52,935 nucleotides of DNA from Acidobacteriota bacterium. Lineage in GTDB: Bacteria; Acidobacteriota; Terriglobia; Terriglobales; Acidobacteriaceae. The DNA is taken from the NCBI GenBank assembly GCA_003225055.1, contig QIAU01000143.1:76577-129511 (forward strand), given 5' to 3'. Shown here one piece after another: positions 26,846 to 36,185 of this stretch. The notes under the pieces were generated by a model. That model made no database searches and was not told the origin of the DNA. It was given only the letters and a program-made list of their open reading frames with translations. A program made the position numbers and the translations under genes. Each line of letters starts with the position of its first letter. Positions within the stretch are counted from its first letter, which is position 1.

Positions 26846-27232
26846 GCCTCGCGTGCAACGTGCAAATGCCAGGAGGCTCAGCAGCAAGTCTCGTGGTCCT
26901 CTGAAGGATTTCCATCACCAGCCGATTACCAGCAACGGCCTGGGGGGTGAAGTTCGGAAGTGGAGGCAGGAGGCGGGATCCTGATTTTGGTGGTGTCGCG
27001 GCGTCCCACACTGCCCGAACGAGTGCGTGATGGGAATCGGCGCCTGCCTTTCTCGGAGCACTCGGAATCTAAGGCTTGTCTCTGGCTAGCTCTGGCTAGC
27101 AAGTCGCGGTCATCGCGGTCATCCGGTTGTTGATGTGGAGCAAAGATAAGTCTAAGATCCCGGAGTACTCTCCCGCTTTGACAGCCTCAAGCAAGGGCTT
27201 ACCTTCCCTATTCGACCGCGTTCGTTAATTCA
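26846..27232. other. Non-coding stretch with short tandem duplications
   Basis: No gene is recognisable here on either strand. Two perfect short tandem duplications occur side by side: a 10-bp unit at 27081-27100 (TCTGGCTAGC twice) and a 9-bp unit at about 27104-27122 (TCGCGGTCA twice). These look like replication-slippage scars in decaying sequence. Confidence 0.5.
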
Positions 27233-27430
27233 ATGTCGATGATTCCTCCCGACGTCCGATTCGCGTGTGTTCAGAGGTCTCCTCTCTTTCAGGCGATCTA
27301 CCGCCAGGGTGACCCGGTAAAATTCATCTTTGTCCTCGTCTCCGGCCGTCTGAAGACTACCGAAACCAGCCATGGGGGCGCCGAGGTGATCCTAAGCATA
27401 GAGGAAGCTGGAAGCGTCGTAGGCGAACTG
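27233..27430 (+). pseudogene. Crp/Fnr-type cyclic-nucleotide-binding domain fragment
   Basis: The translation SPLFQAIYRQGDPVKFIFVLVSGRLK followed by GAEVILSIEEAGSVVGEL is, apart from order of pieces, a recognisable cNMP-binding beta-roll of Crp/Fnr regulators (the two quoted pieces are separated by about eight residues). Only the first part of that domain remains; the rest of the roll and the helix-turn-helix are absent. Downstream sequence no longer fits the family. It is therefore a truncated remnant without DNA-binding capacity. Confidence 0.55.
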
Positions 27431-27643
27431 AGGGTAGAACGTTCAACAACGTCCGCACCTTCGGCGAGCACAAGCTTCCCGAATCAATGCGTCATTGCCT
27501 TCAGGCGGTCCAGCCGACCTGCCACCGATTACCCTTAGTACGGTTAACAACCGGGGTGCAATCCGATGCGATTTGGACAGATCACGGCCATGAACGGCAA
27601 CGCACACCGAGGGAATTTAAGTTCGCTCTGAAGCTGCGCTTTT
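27430..27643 (+). pseudogene. 3' remnant of a TonB-dependent receptor gene
   Basis: Immediately after the Crp-like fragment the sequence can be read as the last part of a TonB-dependent receptor. ELRVE and FNN resemble the LRSEFFNIFNH motif of the 1340-5179 receptor. RFGQITAMNGNAH then appears, and after a one-base shift REFKFALKLRF followed by TAG at 27643. The last seven residues parallel FALKLYF at the end of the intact receptor. At least one frameshift and much divergence make it non-functional. Confidence 0.45.
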
Positions 27644-27668
27644 AGGGGGCTGTCCCGGACAGCCCTCT
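27644..27668. terminator. Near-perfect stem-loop after the receptor remnant
   Basis: GGGCTGTCC at 27647-27655 pairs with GGACAGCCC at 27657-27665 around a single C. Flanking A, G and G pair with the bases beyond, giving an arm of up to twelve pairs. It begins right after the TAG of the receptor remnant. No T-run follows, so it is a terminator-like or processing hairpin rather than a classic intrinsic terminator. Confidence 0.45.
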
Positions 27669-27792
27669 GAGCCGTCGCACCCACACCGCTGGCCAGGCTT
27701 TTTAGCAATGGATGATGCTAGTCGGTTGGGCCAGCAATCTATTGGGGTTGGCGATCGGTAAAATCCCGGTGCCCTTCGCATAGGAGAGAACA

Positions 27793-29412
27793 ATGTCGCC
27801 ATTCGCTAGATTTCTCTGGATCGCGCCGTTCACTGTCATGGCTATCTTGGTTGCCAATCGATTTGCATCCGACGAAGTGAAAACCGAAGCTGGCGTGGTT
27901 GCAGGCACCACCAATGCCGATCGCACCGTGCGTATCTTCAAAGGTGTTCCCTTTGCGGCACCGCCCCTTGGCGATCTACGCTGGAAAGCCCCACAGCCTA
28001 TGCCCAAATGGAACGGCGTACGGCAAGCCGACAAATTTGGCTCAGCATGTTTGCAGACGAATGTATTCGGCGACATTTACTTCCGCGATAGTCAACCCAG
28101 TGAGGACTGCCTGACGCTTAACATCTGGATGCCGGCGAAACCCGCGAGCCCCAAGCTCCCCGTTTTTCTCTGGTTCTACGGCGGTGGATTCGTCGCGGGC
28201 AGCTCGTCGGAACCGCGCTACGATGGAGAAAACCTGGCCAAGAAAGGCATCATGGTCGTCGAACCGAATTACCGCCTCGGTGTGTTTGGGTTCTTCTCCC
28301 ATCCTGAGTTGACCAAGGAATCCGGGCACAATTCCTCAGGCAACTACGGACTGCTCGATCAGGTTGCGGCTCTAAAGTGGGTGGTCAACAACATCGCCGC
28401 GTTTGGCGGCGATCCGGGCAACATTACGATCGGCGGCGAATCGGCAGGTTCGTTTTCGGTTTGTGCGCTGATGGCCTCCCCTGTTTCCCGTGACCTCTTC
28501 CAGCGGGCCATTGGTGAGAGTGGGGCGTTTTTCCCCAGCCGCAAAGAAGGCGGCCTCACGGTTAAGCCGCTGTCTGAGAGCGAGCAGTTTGGGGTGAAGT
28601 TTGCCCGCTCGGTTGGGGCAAAGAATCTGGCCGAAATGCGAGCTAAATCCGGTGACGAACTGTTGCAGGCAGCGGCCAGGCTCAACCGCAGGTTGGCGTT
28701 TGGTCCGAATATCGACGGCTATTTCTTGCCTTCCGATGCCGCGACTATCTACGGGCGCGGTGAGCAGGCTCATGTCCCACTGCTTGCCGGTTGGAACGCG
28801 GATGAAGGCAAGATGATGGTGCTGATGTCGCCACAGAAGCCCACCTCAAGGAGCTTTGCCGAGCAGGCACAACAACGGTTCGGGAATCAGGCTGCGGAGT
28901 TCCTCAAGTTATATCCCGCCAAAACAGACGAGGAAGCGATCCTCTCCGCCGAGCAGCTGTCGAGCGATGACTTTATCGCTTACTCCACCTGGAAATGGCT
29001 CAACCTGCAGAACACGATCGGCCCCGCAACCGTCTACACCTACCACTTCGAGCAGGTGCCCGCAACCAAGCCCGGTGCGATGATTGGCCTGGTGCCGGCC
29101 AGCGAACTGGGAGCTAAACATGCCGGCGAAATTCACTACGTCTTTCAGACTCTGAAATCGGAAGACGTGCCCTGGAGCGAGAATGATTTCCAGGTTTCCG
29201 ATGCGATGTCGTCTTATTGGGCAAATTTCGTTAAGACCGGCAACCCTAATGCCAAAGGCCTGCCCGATTGGCCTCCGTACAACCAGGGCAACGGTTTCGA
29301 AGTGATGCACCTATCGGGCAAGGACATTCACGCCGCGCCCGAAACGAACCGCGCGCGCTACGAGTTCCTCGATGCACATGCGCCGAAAAGCAGCGGCGCC
29401 GACATACACTAA
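27793..29412 (+). CDS. Type-B carboxylesterase (alpha/beta hydrolase)
   Basis: A 539-residue exported esterase starting at an ATG with AGGAGAG upstream. An N-terminal hydrophobic stretch (FLWIAPFTVMAILVANRFA) is a signal peptide or anchor. Family hallmarks are the opening TEAGVVAGTTNADRTVRIFKG, the conserved EDCLTLNIWMPA, the oxyanion-hole WFYGGGFVAGS and the nucleophile elbow GGESAGS with Ser217. A later His lies in LGAKHAGEIHYVF and probably completes the triad. It would hydrolyse carboxylic esters in the periplasm or outside. The gene stands alone between a pseudogene graveyard and a damaged MFS gene, and it carries no frameshift. Natural substrate unknown. Confidence 0.92.
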   Translation: MSPFARFLWIAPFTVMAILVANRFASDEVKTEAGVVAGTTNADRTVRIFKGVPFAAPPLGDLRWKAPQPMPKWNGVRQADKFGSACLQTNVFGDIYFRDSQPSEDCLTLNIWMPAKPASPKLPVFLWFYGGGFVAGSSSEPRYDGENLAKKGIMVVEPNYRLGVFGFFSHPELTKESGHNSSGNYGLLDQVAALKWVVNNIAAFGGDPGNITIGGESAGSFSVCALMASPVSRDLFQRAIGESGAFFPSRKEGGLTVKPLSESEQFGVKFARSVGAKNLAEMRAKSGDELLQAAARLNRRLAFGPNIDGYFLPSDAATIYGRGEQAHVPLLAGWNADEGKMMVLMSPQKPTSRSFAEQAQQRFGNQAAEFLKLYPAKTDEEAILSAEQLSSDDFIAYSTWKWLNLQNTIGPATVYTYHFEQVPATKPGAMIGLVPASELGAKHAGEIHYVFQTLKSEDVPWSENDFQVSDAMSSYWANFVKTGNPNAKGLPDWPPYNQGNGFEVMHLSGKDIHAAPETNRARYEFLDAHAPKSSGADIH

Positions 29413-29719
29413 GTTAAAGAACGGTGAAGCACAACCGGAGATTGAGCCTGGTCGCTTCTGTTTCATCGGTCTGGCTCAATTTGCATTTGCCGGATGCCTG
29501 CACCGCCGGCGCCACAGGTACACGAATCACCACCAGAGTCCATTCTTGGCCTCCTGCCCGTAGTCTGGGCAAATGCACATTTGGAGTCCTTGGATGCTTG
29601 ACGGCTGAGCCTGGCTGAAAAGAAAAGTAAAGATTGATCCTGGCACTGGGTTGCTCAGGATTCTGTCTACAACTCCTCCGTCCATCGGTGCTTCAAAAAG
29701 CTGCAAGAGGTTCGAACGA
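29413..29719. other. Intergenic stretch without recognisable features
   Basis: The interval between the esterase and the MFS gene contains only short unconvincing frames. An AGAGG sequence near 29706 serves the downstream ATG at 29720. I see no clear promoter, terminator or repeat. Confidence 0.4.
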
Positions 29720-31100
29720 ATGACCTTGCCGGAAAGAGAACCGCCAACAAAACAATGGTGTCCGAGGACCGGAGGTCGAACCCAACCGCTCACCTTGGCC
29801 GCGATGAGCCTTGGCTTTGTCGTGGTGCAACTCGACGTAACCATTGTTAACGTCGCTTTGCGGCGTATCGGCGAGTCGGTGGGTGGTGGCGTGGCCGGCC
29901 TGCAGTGGGTGGTGAACGCCTACAGCGTAGTCTTTGCCTCGTTGATCCTTACGGCGGGCGCCGCAGGAGACCGTTTTGGGGCCAAGCGGGTTTTCATCGC
30001 GGGGTGCGATCTTCGTGCTTGCCTCCTTGGGTGCCGGAATAGCTCCCAATCTGAGTTTGCTGGTTTTGGCACGCGCCCTCCAGGGACTTGGCGCGGCCAT
30101 TCTAGTGCCTTGTTCTCTGGCATTACTAAATCATGCTTACGCCACGGACGAAGCACGCACGAATGCCATCGGAGTCTGGGCTGCGGGAGCCAGTGTGGCG
30201 CTGGCGGCCGGACCTGTTGTCGGCGGTTTGCTGATCGCCGCCATCGGCTGGCGTAGCATCTTCTTTATGAATGTGCCGATCGGTGTTCTCGGCATCTGGC
30301 TTACCTGGCAGTATGCGCAGGACACTACCCAGCTGCGAAATCGGGAGCTGGACCTTCCCGGGCAGGCTATTGCAATCTTCGCCCTGGCAGACCTGGCCGC
30401 GGCAACCATCGAAGGGGGAAAAGTGAGCTGGACGGATCCCTGGGTCCTGGCTGGATGCTCCCTATTCGTCGTCTCCGCGGCAGCATTTGTCATTCTTGAA
30501 TTCAGGGCTAGAAGCCCGATGCTGCCCTTGTCACTGTTCCACGATCGCACCTTCAGCGCGGCAACCCTGATCGGGTTGCTGATCAACGTTGGTTACTATG
30601 GCCTAATTTTTGTGCTGAGCCTGTTTTTCGAGCAGGTCAAGAACTACACCGCGCTGAGAACCGGTTTGGCTTTTCTCCCCATGACAGCGATTGTATTGGC
30701 TAGCAATCTTTCGGCTGGGCGCATTTCCGCGCGCTTCGGACCGCGAGTGCCGATCCTGTTCGGCCTGGCCCTTTTCATCGCCGGTTGTTTTTCTTTGTTG
30801 AGAGTGGGGCCCAGCACTCCCTATTTCAAGATGGCCTTCCAGTTGTTGGCGATGGGCGCGGGAATTGGGCTGGTCGTCCCGCCCCTGACATCGGTCCTTC
30901 TGGGCGCGGTAGAGAAGAAGCGTTCGGGCATTGCCTCGGGCGTGCTCAATTCGTCGCGTCAGGCGGGAAGCATGATGGGAGTGGCGCTGTTCGGCTCGCT
31001 GATCGCGCAAAAAGCCCGATTTCTGCACGGATTGCACGCCGCACTGTTTGTCTCCGGCCTGCTAGCGTTGGTCGGCTGCTGCCTGGGCTTGCTGATTTGA
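29720..31100 (+). pseudogene. MFS efflux transporter (DHA2/EmrB type) with one frameshift
   Basis: The N-terminal part starts at 29720 and gives MFS helices 1-2 (SLGFVVVQLDVTIVNVALR, LQWVVNAYSVVFASLIL) and the GDRFGAKRVF loop. Near 30005 the frame shifts by one base: FIAG continues as AIFVLASLGAGIAPNLSLL in the other frame, then LARALQGLGAAILVPCSL and the rest to 31100. The total of about 460 residues and the fourteen-helix pattern fit DHA2-type drug:proton antiporters. Everything else in the gene is well conserved, so this is either a recent inactivation or a sequencing error. It converges on the ABC exporter genes. Confidence 0.75.
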
Positions 31101-31177
31101 TTGCATCGCAAACGGCCAGCACGGAAGCTTTGAGGGGTGAACGTCGTGCCGCGTGACCTTCACAGAATCGAGTGGGG

Positions 31178-32233
31178 TTAGAGTTTCGGTTGACGGCCAG
31201 ACAGGAACTGGACGGTAACTCTGAGTCCGATAGGCAGTGATTTTGCGTCCTCGGTTGTGATGGCAATTACAGCCTCCAGAACATCGCGGTCGATCTTGTC
31301 CGCTGGATCGTCCGTATAGACGCTCTTTCTGCCCATGACGGCGGATATGCTCTCTACCGTCCCGGTAAGCTTTTTCCCACCAAGCCCTTCCGACTGGATG
31401 ATCACGTTTTGGCCAATCACAACCTTAGAAAGATCCCGTTCGTCGATTTCCGCCTTGACACGTCGTCCGGAAGCGTCGGCGAGACTGAATAGCGGACGCG
31501 GCATCAATGTGCTGAAGGATTCTCCAGGTCGGGCGGAGATTCGCAGAACGGTGCCATCCATTGGGGCCTGAATTGCGCACTTCCTGATTCGTTCCTGCGC
31601 AGTTCGGACGCGACCCTCGGCAGCCAGGACGTCAGCATCGGCGCGTGCCTTTTCCTCCTCCAGTGGAGGTGCGGCGAGCAATTCCTCGGCGCGAACCGAA
31701 GCCTGGAAATCAGCTTCCGCAACGCCAAAGTCACGACTGGTCTGGTCATAGGCGGCGCGGGAGATCTCTCCGCCCTCATACAAGGCGCGCTGCCTGTCCA
31801 GACGTGTCCTGGCCTCCGCCAAGGTCGCCTGAGCGGCTGCTGTTTTGTTGCCAGCTATTCTCTTCTCCTCGTCACGTGCGCCTCGCAGCAGACGTGTCCT
31901 GGCCTGACGTGCGGCGTCCGCCTCGGCCAATGAGGTTTGCAGCATGGCGCTTAAATCATCGCAGGCAATCTGTCCCAACAATGTCCCTTTTCTTACGAAC
32001 TGATGCTCGCTCACGTAGATCGCTTTCAGCACGCCATCTGCGCCGGCTCCCACCTGAATCGTGTCCGAAAGTCCTTCGACTCTCCCGGGAGAGGCGAATA
32101 CCACCTCGCCCACCCTGCCGGACGCATGAGCCTGAATTGACTGTTTTTCCCGAGAGCCCCTGTAAAACGCCGCACTGGCCAAGATGAGCATGATGGCTAG
32201 AATTCCGGCTCCGAGTTTCGTTTGTGTGCTCAA
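31178..32233 (-). CDS. HlyD/DevB-like periplasmic adaptor of an ABC exporter
   Basis: A 351-residue membrane-fusion protein. It starts at a TTG whose bases overlap the stop of the ATPase gene (TTGA), implying translational coupling. One N-terminal membrane segment (LGAGILAIMLILASAAF) is followed by a lipoyl-like half (VGAGADGVLKAIYVSEHQF). A long coiled coil follows (LAEADAARQARTRLLRGA, ARTRLDRQRALYEGGEIS), then the second half (CAIQAPMDGTVLRISARPG). Such proteins bridge an inner-membrane ABC transporter to an outer-membrane channel. No TolC homologue is present in the window. It is the last gene of the leftward series. Confidence 0.88.
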   Translation of the reverse strand: MSTQTKLGAGILAIMLILASAAFYRGSREKQSIQAHASGRVGEVVFASPGRVEGLSDTIQVGAGADGVLKAIYVSEHQFVRKGTLLGQIACDDLSAMLQTSLAEADAARQARTRLLRGARDEEKRIAGNKTAAAQATLAEARTRLDRQRALYEGGEISRAAYDQTSRDFGVAEADFQASVRAEELLAAPPLEEEKARADADVLAAEGRVRTAQERIRKCAIQAPMDGTVLRISARPGESFSTLMPRPLFSLADASGRRVKAEIDERDLSKVVIGQNVIIQSEGLGGKKLTGTVESISAVMGRKSVYTDDPADKIDRDVLEAVIAITTEDAKSLPIGLRVTVQFLSGRQPKL

Positions 32234-32928
32234 GAGTTTGTTACCTGCTCTTGGTGCTTAATTTGGCCATCGCTCAAAATGATTGTGCGGTGCGCGTATT
32301 CCTGCCATCGTGAATCGTGGCTCACGACGACAACCGTTTTCCCGTGCTGCTCAACCTGATTTCGAAGAATTTGACAGATGTTCCGGCCTGCCTCGGCATC
32401 CAAGGATGCCGTAGGCTCATCGGCCAGAAGAATCGGAGGTTTTCCCGCCAGAGCGCGCGCAATCGCCACCCGCTGCTTTTCCCCAGGACTAAGGCCGTCT
32501 GGCTCATGATTAAGCTTGTCGCCTAAGCCGAAGTGGACGAGCAATTCTCGCGCCGTTGTCATTCGCTCTGGCTGCTTGGGATCGCGAATTTCCAGTCCCA
32601 GGCAGACATTATCCAGTGCGGAGAGGGAATGCAGCAGTCGAAAACTCTGGAACACGAAGCCGATCTTGGTTCGACGGAGAGCCGCTTTCTGCTCTCCATT
32701 CAGTGCGTTCACCAGAACGCCGTCTACAAACACCGTCCCATCGTCGGGTGACAACAGGCAGCCGAGGAGAGACAACAAGGTCGTTTTTCCGCTTCCCGAT
32801 GGTCCCATGACCAAGGAGAGCGCTCCACGCTCGAATGACGCGGAAATACCGCGCAGGGCGCGAACTTGCGCGTCCCCGTTGCCGAAAGAAACGTGGGCGT
32901 CCTCGACGGCTAAGAACTTGTCAGGCAC
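32230..32928 (-). CDS. ABC transporter ATP-binding protein (LolD/MacB/DevA type)
   Basis: About 232 residues from a GTG at 32928, which overlaps the permease stop by eight bases; the frame is open further to 32955. All nucleotide-binding motifs are intact: Walker A GPSGSGKTTLLS, signature LSPGEKQRVAIARAL, Walker B ILLADEPTAS and the H-loop VVVSHD. The sequence class fits exporters of the MacB/LolD/DevA group, which work with FtsX-like permeases and often extrude lipids, peptides or glycolipids. Overlaps on both sides with permease and adaptor genes show one functional unit. Confidence 0.92.
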   Translation of the reverse strand: MPDKFLAVEDAHVSFGNGDAQVRALRGISASFERGALSLVMGPSGSGKTTLLSLLGCLLSPDDGTVFVDGVLVNALNGEQKAALRRTKIGFVFQSFRLLHSLSALDNVCLGLEIRDPKQPERMTTARELLVHFGLGDKLNHEPDGLSPGEKQRVAIARALAGKPPILLADEPTASLDAEAGRNICQILRNQVEQHGKTVVVVSHDSRWQEYAHRTIILSDGQIKHQEQVTNS

Positions 32929-34039
32929 GGAACACCCGCCCCGGGTCAACCGCAAGTGAACTGCGAACGGACGCTATAGATGCCAAAGCGCACATGAGTA
33001 AACTCAGTACCATTACGATCACCGGCAACCACGACGGAGTATGTATCCAGGGAATTAGAGACCTCGCATATCTCATCGCTGGAATAGCCGCGGCCAGTCC
33101 AAGGGCCGTCCCCCCTGCGCCGCAAATTAGAGACTCCATAATCACGACGCGCGCCACAAACCCTCGGGACGCCCCAAGAGCCTTCAAGGTCGCGTATTCT
33201 TCAATGTTCTCCATGGTGTTAGCAAAGATGGTCTGCGACACGACCACGAGCCCTATCAGGAACCCCAAAACGGCTGCCGTCAGAATCGCGCTTCCGGCAC
33301 CGGTCTTGATCACCCAATACATGCGAGACTTGTGAGCAAACTGTTCACGAGTCAGCACATCGACTTCCGGCAGGCGCTGCCTGAGGCTCTGCTGAACATC
33401 GGCAACCGAATACGGTTTGCCTACTCGGGCAACGATGTACATCCCTTCATTGGGAGGGAAACCTAAATCGTGGGCCGCGTTGCGATAGGAGGTAAAAAGA
33501 GCCGGCACACCCAGAAATCCCCCGAATCCCCGGATCTCGTGATCGATGTTGGCGCGGTGTCCGTTTATCTCGACTCTTGCCGGCAGGGATAGGGTTTCAA
33601 GGACACTTCGGTCGCTTTCATCATAGATGACCGACTCTGGAGAGATATCTTCCGGCCTCTCTGCTACCTCGGGGATAGGGAAGCGCTTTCCCAAGTTCGG
33701 GTCCGCACCGACGAGCGCTACCACTTGTTGCTTTCCGTTCGGTTTCCGGTAGACGGCAAATGCCATGCAGGCTCGACCTGTTTCCACCACACCGGGTACG
33801 CCGGAGGCTAACTCCTGCACACGGGCTTCCAGTGTTGCCCCAAATTCGAAGGCCTGCACGCCGCGAGCCGTAATCCAAATATCGAAGTCGCTCGCCTCGA
33901 TGAATCGCGAGGCGGCGCGCAAGAATCCGCCCAGGAGACTGCCTTGAAACACCATCAGGAAGGCCGCGAAGGATACCCCCAGCACGGTTGTCAGGAAGCG
34001 ACCGCGATCATGAAGTAGGTTCTGCCAAGCGAGTTTCAT
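32921..34039 (-). CDS. FtsX-like ABC transporter permease (DevC/MacB type)
   Basis: A 372-residue permease. I chose the ATG at 34039 (MKLAWQNLLHDRGRF) with AAGG upstream, as the frame continues to 34132 into the neighbouring gene without family-like sequence. The first membrane segment (FLTTVLGVSFAAFLMVFQ) is followed by a large periplasmic domain. Three C-terminal membrane segments then form the FtsX domain (AVLGFLIGLVVVSQTIF, LICGAGGTALGLAAAIP, WLPVIVMVLSLLMCALAS) with the typical EYATLKALGASRGF between them. It is 53 bp downstream of the GGDEF-EAL gene and overlaps the ATPase gene. The exported compound is unknown. Confidence 0.9.
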   Translation of the reverse strand: MKLAWQNLLHDRGRFLTTVLGVSFAAFLMVFQGSLLGGFLRAASRFIEASDFDIWITARGVQAFEFGATLEARVQELASGVPGVVETGRACMAFAVYRKPNGKQQVVALVGADPNLGKRFPIPEVAERPEDISPESVIYDESDRSVLETLSLPARVEINGHRANIDHEIRGFGGFLGVPALFTSYRNAAHDLGFPPNEGMYIVARVGKPYSVADVQQSLRQRLPEVDVLTREQFAHKSRMYWVIKTGAGSAILTAAVLGFLIGLVVVSQTIFANTMENIEEYATLKALGASRGFVARVVIMESLICGAGGTALGLAAAIPAMRYARSLIPWIHTPSWLPVIVMVLSLLMCALASIASVRSSLAVDPGRVFRA

Positions 34040-34091
34040 GTGACCTTGTGTGAACAAAAACCGTCGCTGATCAATCCCATTGAAGGCTGGG

Positions 34092-36185
34092 TTACCAGGT
34101 CGGCTGTTCAGCCAACAATAGTCCCGCCTCATCGGCTGACAACGGTTTGGAAAAGTAATATCCCTGTCCGTATTTGCAGTGCAGTTTCTTCAACATTGCA
34201 ACCTGCTCACTAGTTTCAACTCCTTCCGCAACCACGTCCAAGTGAAGGTTCGACGCCATCGGCAAGATCGTGCGCGCAATCTCTGCACCTCCATTCTCTT
34301 TGCCGTCGCCCATACCGCTGATGAAAGAACGGTCGATCTTCAGAGTATCTAGCGGGAACCGATGCAGGTAACTTAAGGAGGAATAGCCCGTACCGAAATC
34401 ATCGATGGCCAGGCTAATGCCGAAGGCTTTGATTTGCTCCAGCATTTCGATTGCCGACGACGGGTCCCCCATTACCGTACTTTCCGTCAATTCCAGCTTC
34501 AAAGCGGTCGGCGGCAGGCCGAGTTCGAGCAACAAGCTCTGGATATCTTCGAGTAGATTGGGCTGCAGAAACTGCTTCGGGGAGAGATTGACACTCATCG
34601 TGAGATCAGAATAGGCGTCGTACTTTGTTCTCCATTCGCTCATCTGCCGGCACGCTTCGCGCAAGTTCCACCAGCCCAGTTCGCGAATGAACCCGGTTTC
34701 TTCGGCCACCGAAATGAACTCTTGCGGACTAAGCTGGCCACGGGTGGGATGTTCCCAGCGCAGCAAAGCCTCGAAGCCAACGATCTCACCCGTGGCCAGT
34801 GATACGATCGGTTGGTAGAAATTGGAAAACTCTCCACGTTCCAGGGCACGGCGCAAATCCATCTCCAGTTGCAGACGGGCCATTACGCTGGCGCGCATGT
34901 CGGCATCGAATATTTCGTAGCGTGCTTTTCCCAAAGACTTCGCGCGGTACATCGCCGTATCGGCGTCGCGCAAGATCTCTTCGGGCTCGTCGTAGCTTGA
35001 GTTGCTTAGTGCGATCCCGATGCTCACCGAGGTGAATACTTCCTTGCCATCCAGAATGAATGGCGCAGTCACTGCCTTCATCAGGCGATCCGCGGCCTGC
35101 CTGGCGTCGTTTGCGTCCTTAAGATCATCCAGGAGAATCGTGAACTCGTCTCCGCCGAGGCGCGCAACGATGCAGCCTTGACCCAAACGGGCGACAGTGT
35201 CCGTGGCGCGCAAACACTTCTCTAATCGAGTAGCCACACCCATCAGCAATTGGTCCCCGACCAGGTGACCCAGGCTGTCGTTGATCATCTTGAAGCCATC
35301 AAGATCCAGGAACAAAACTGAGAACTGGTAGTCTTTGCGTCGTTTGGCGTGCTTGATCAGACGTCCGAGGCGGTCCGTAAACAGCAGGCGATTGGGCAAG
35401 CCGGTTAGCGGGTCGGACACTTTTCCTTCTGTGACGTCGGTCTGCCATCCAGCCATGCGCAGAGCTTTTCCCGAGGCGTCGTGAACAGCCAGTCCGCGGC
35501 TGAGCATCCATCGGAAGGTTCCATCTTTGTGCAGTACGCGGTGCTCGCTCTCGAAATGGAGGGTAGATGCTTTTTGGTGGGCGGCAATTTCCTCCTTCAC
35601 CCGGTCGCGATCGGCGTCATGGATGCGGCTAAGCCATTCTTCCGGTTTGTCTTGAATCTCGCCGTCCTCATAGCCGAGCATCGTCTTCCAGCGAGGAGAG
35701 AAATAGACGGTGTTCGCTTCCAGGTCCCAGTCCCAGAGTCCGTCGTTGGCGCCGCGCGCGGCCAGCGCATAGCGTTCTTCACTCTCCCGCAGCGCCTCCT
35801 GCGCGCGCTTGTGAGATAGCTGGGTGCCGATACGCGCCAGCGCGACCGCGAAGTCGATGGGCTTGGTCACATAATCGTTTGCTCCCAGATCCAATGCCTT
35901 GACGACGTCATCGCTCTGATTCTTGGCCGTCACCATGATGATGGGCAGTTCAATCGGAGAGTAGGCTTCGCGCAGTGTTTTCAGGGCATCCAGGCCGCTG
36001 ATCTCAGGCATTTCTATATCTAAGAGAACCAGATCTACAGGCGTGTCCTTGACTCGTTGCAACAACTGACGGGCGCTGTCCACGGCAACAATCTCGTAGC
36101 CCTTTCGTTCCAGACGGCGAGCAAGCATGTCCCGGTTCATTTCGTTGTCGTCGACAACCAGCAACCGACTAGTTTGCGAATTCAT
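34092..36185 (-). CDS. REC-PAS-GGDEF-EAL cyclic-di-GMP enzyme
   Basis: A 697-residue response regulator. The receiver (1-120) has Asp56 in LLDIEMP and a conserved YVTKPID. A PAS domain follows (about 140-260: YALAARGANDGLWDWDLEA). The GGDEF domain has an intact RLGGDEF, but RATD, which resembles the allosteric RxxD site, lies further upstream than usual because VARLG occurs twice 9 residues apart. The EAL domain has the key residues: EALLRW, NLSPKQF, LELTEST, IDDFGTGYSS, LKIDRSF, VAEGVET and the C-terminal GQGYYFSKPL. It may both make and degrade cyclic-di-GMP under phosphorylation control. Its start overlaps the preceding receiver gene by 4 bp (ATGA), and it belongs to the same transcript as the kinase and YfiR genes. 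Confidence 0.94.
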   Translation of the reverse strand: MNSQTSRLLVVDDNEMNRDMLARRLERKGYEIVAVDSARQLLQRVKDTPVDLVLLDIEMPEISGLDALKTLREAYSPIELPIIMVTAKNQSDDVVKALDLGANDYVTKPIDFAVALARIGTQLSHKRAQEALRESEERYALAARGANDGLWDWDLEANTVYFSPRWKTMLGYEDGEIQDKPEEWLSRIHDADRDRVKEEIAAHQKASTLHFESEHRVLHKDGTFRWMLSRGLAVHDASGKALRMAGWQTDVTEGKVSDPLTGLPNRLLFTDRLGRLIKHAKRRKDYQFSVLFLDLDGFKMINDSLGHLVGDQLLMGVATRLEKCLRATDTVARLGQGCIVARLGGDEFTILLDDLKDANDARQAADRLMKAVTAPFILDGKEVFTSVSIGIALSNSSYDEPEEILRDADTAMYRAKSLGKARYEIFDADMRASVMARLQLEMDLRRALERGEFSNFYQPIVSLATGEIVGFEALLRWEHPTRGQLSPQEFISVAEETGFIRELGWWNLREACRQMSEWRTKYDAYSDLTMSVNLSPKQFLQPNLLEDIQSLLLELGLPPTALKLELTESTVMGDPSSAIEMLEQIKAFGISLAIDDFGTGYSSLSYLHRFPLDTLKIDRSFISGMGDGKENGGAEIARTILPMASNLHLDVVAEGVETSEQVAMLKKLHCKYGQGYYFSKPLSADEAGLLLAEQPTW

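Noticed and set aside
26688-27011. A 108-codon frame on the - strand in the graveyard
   Set aside because: No start signal or family similarity was seen, and it overlaps the recognisable signal-peptide remnant on the other strand.
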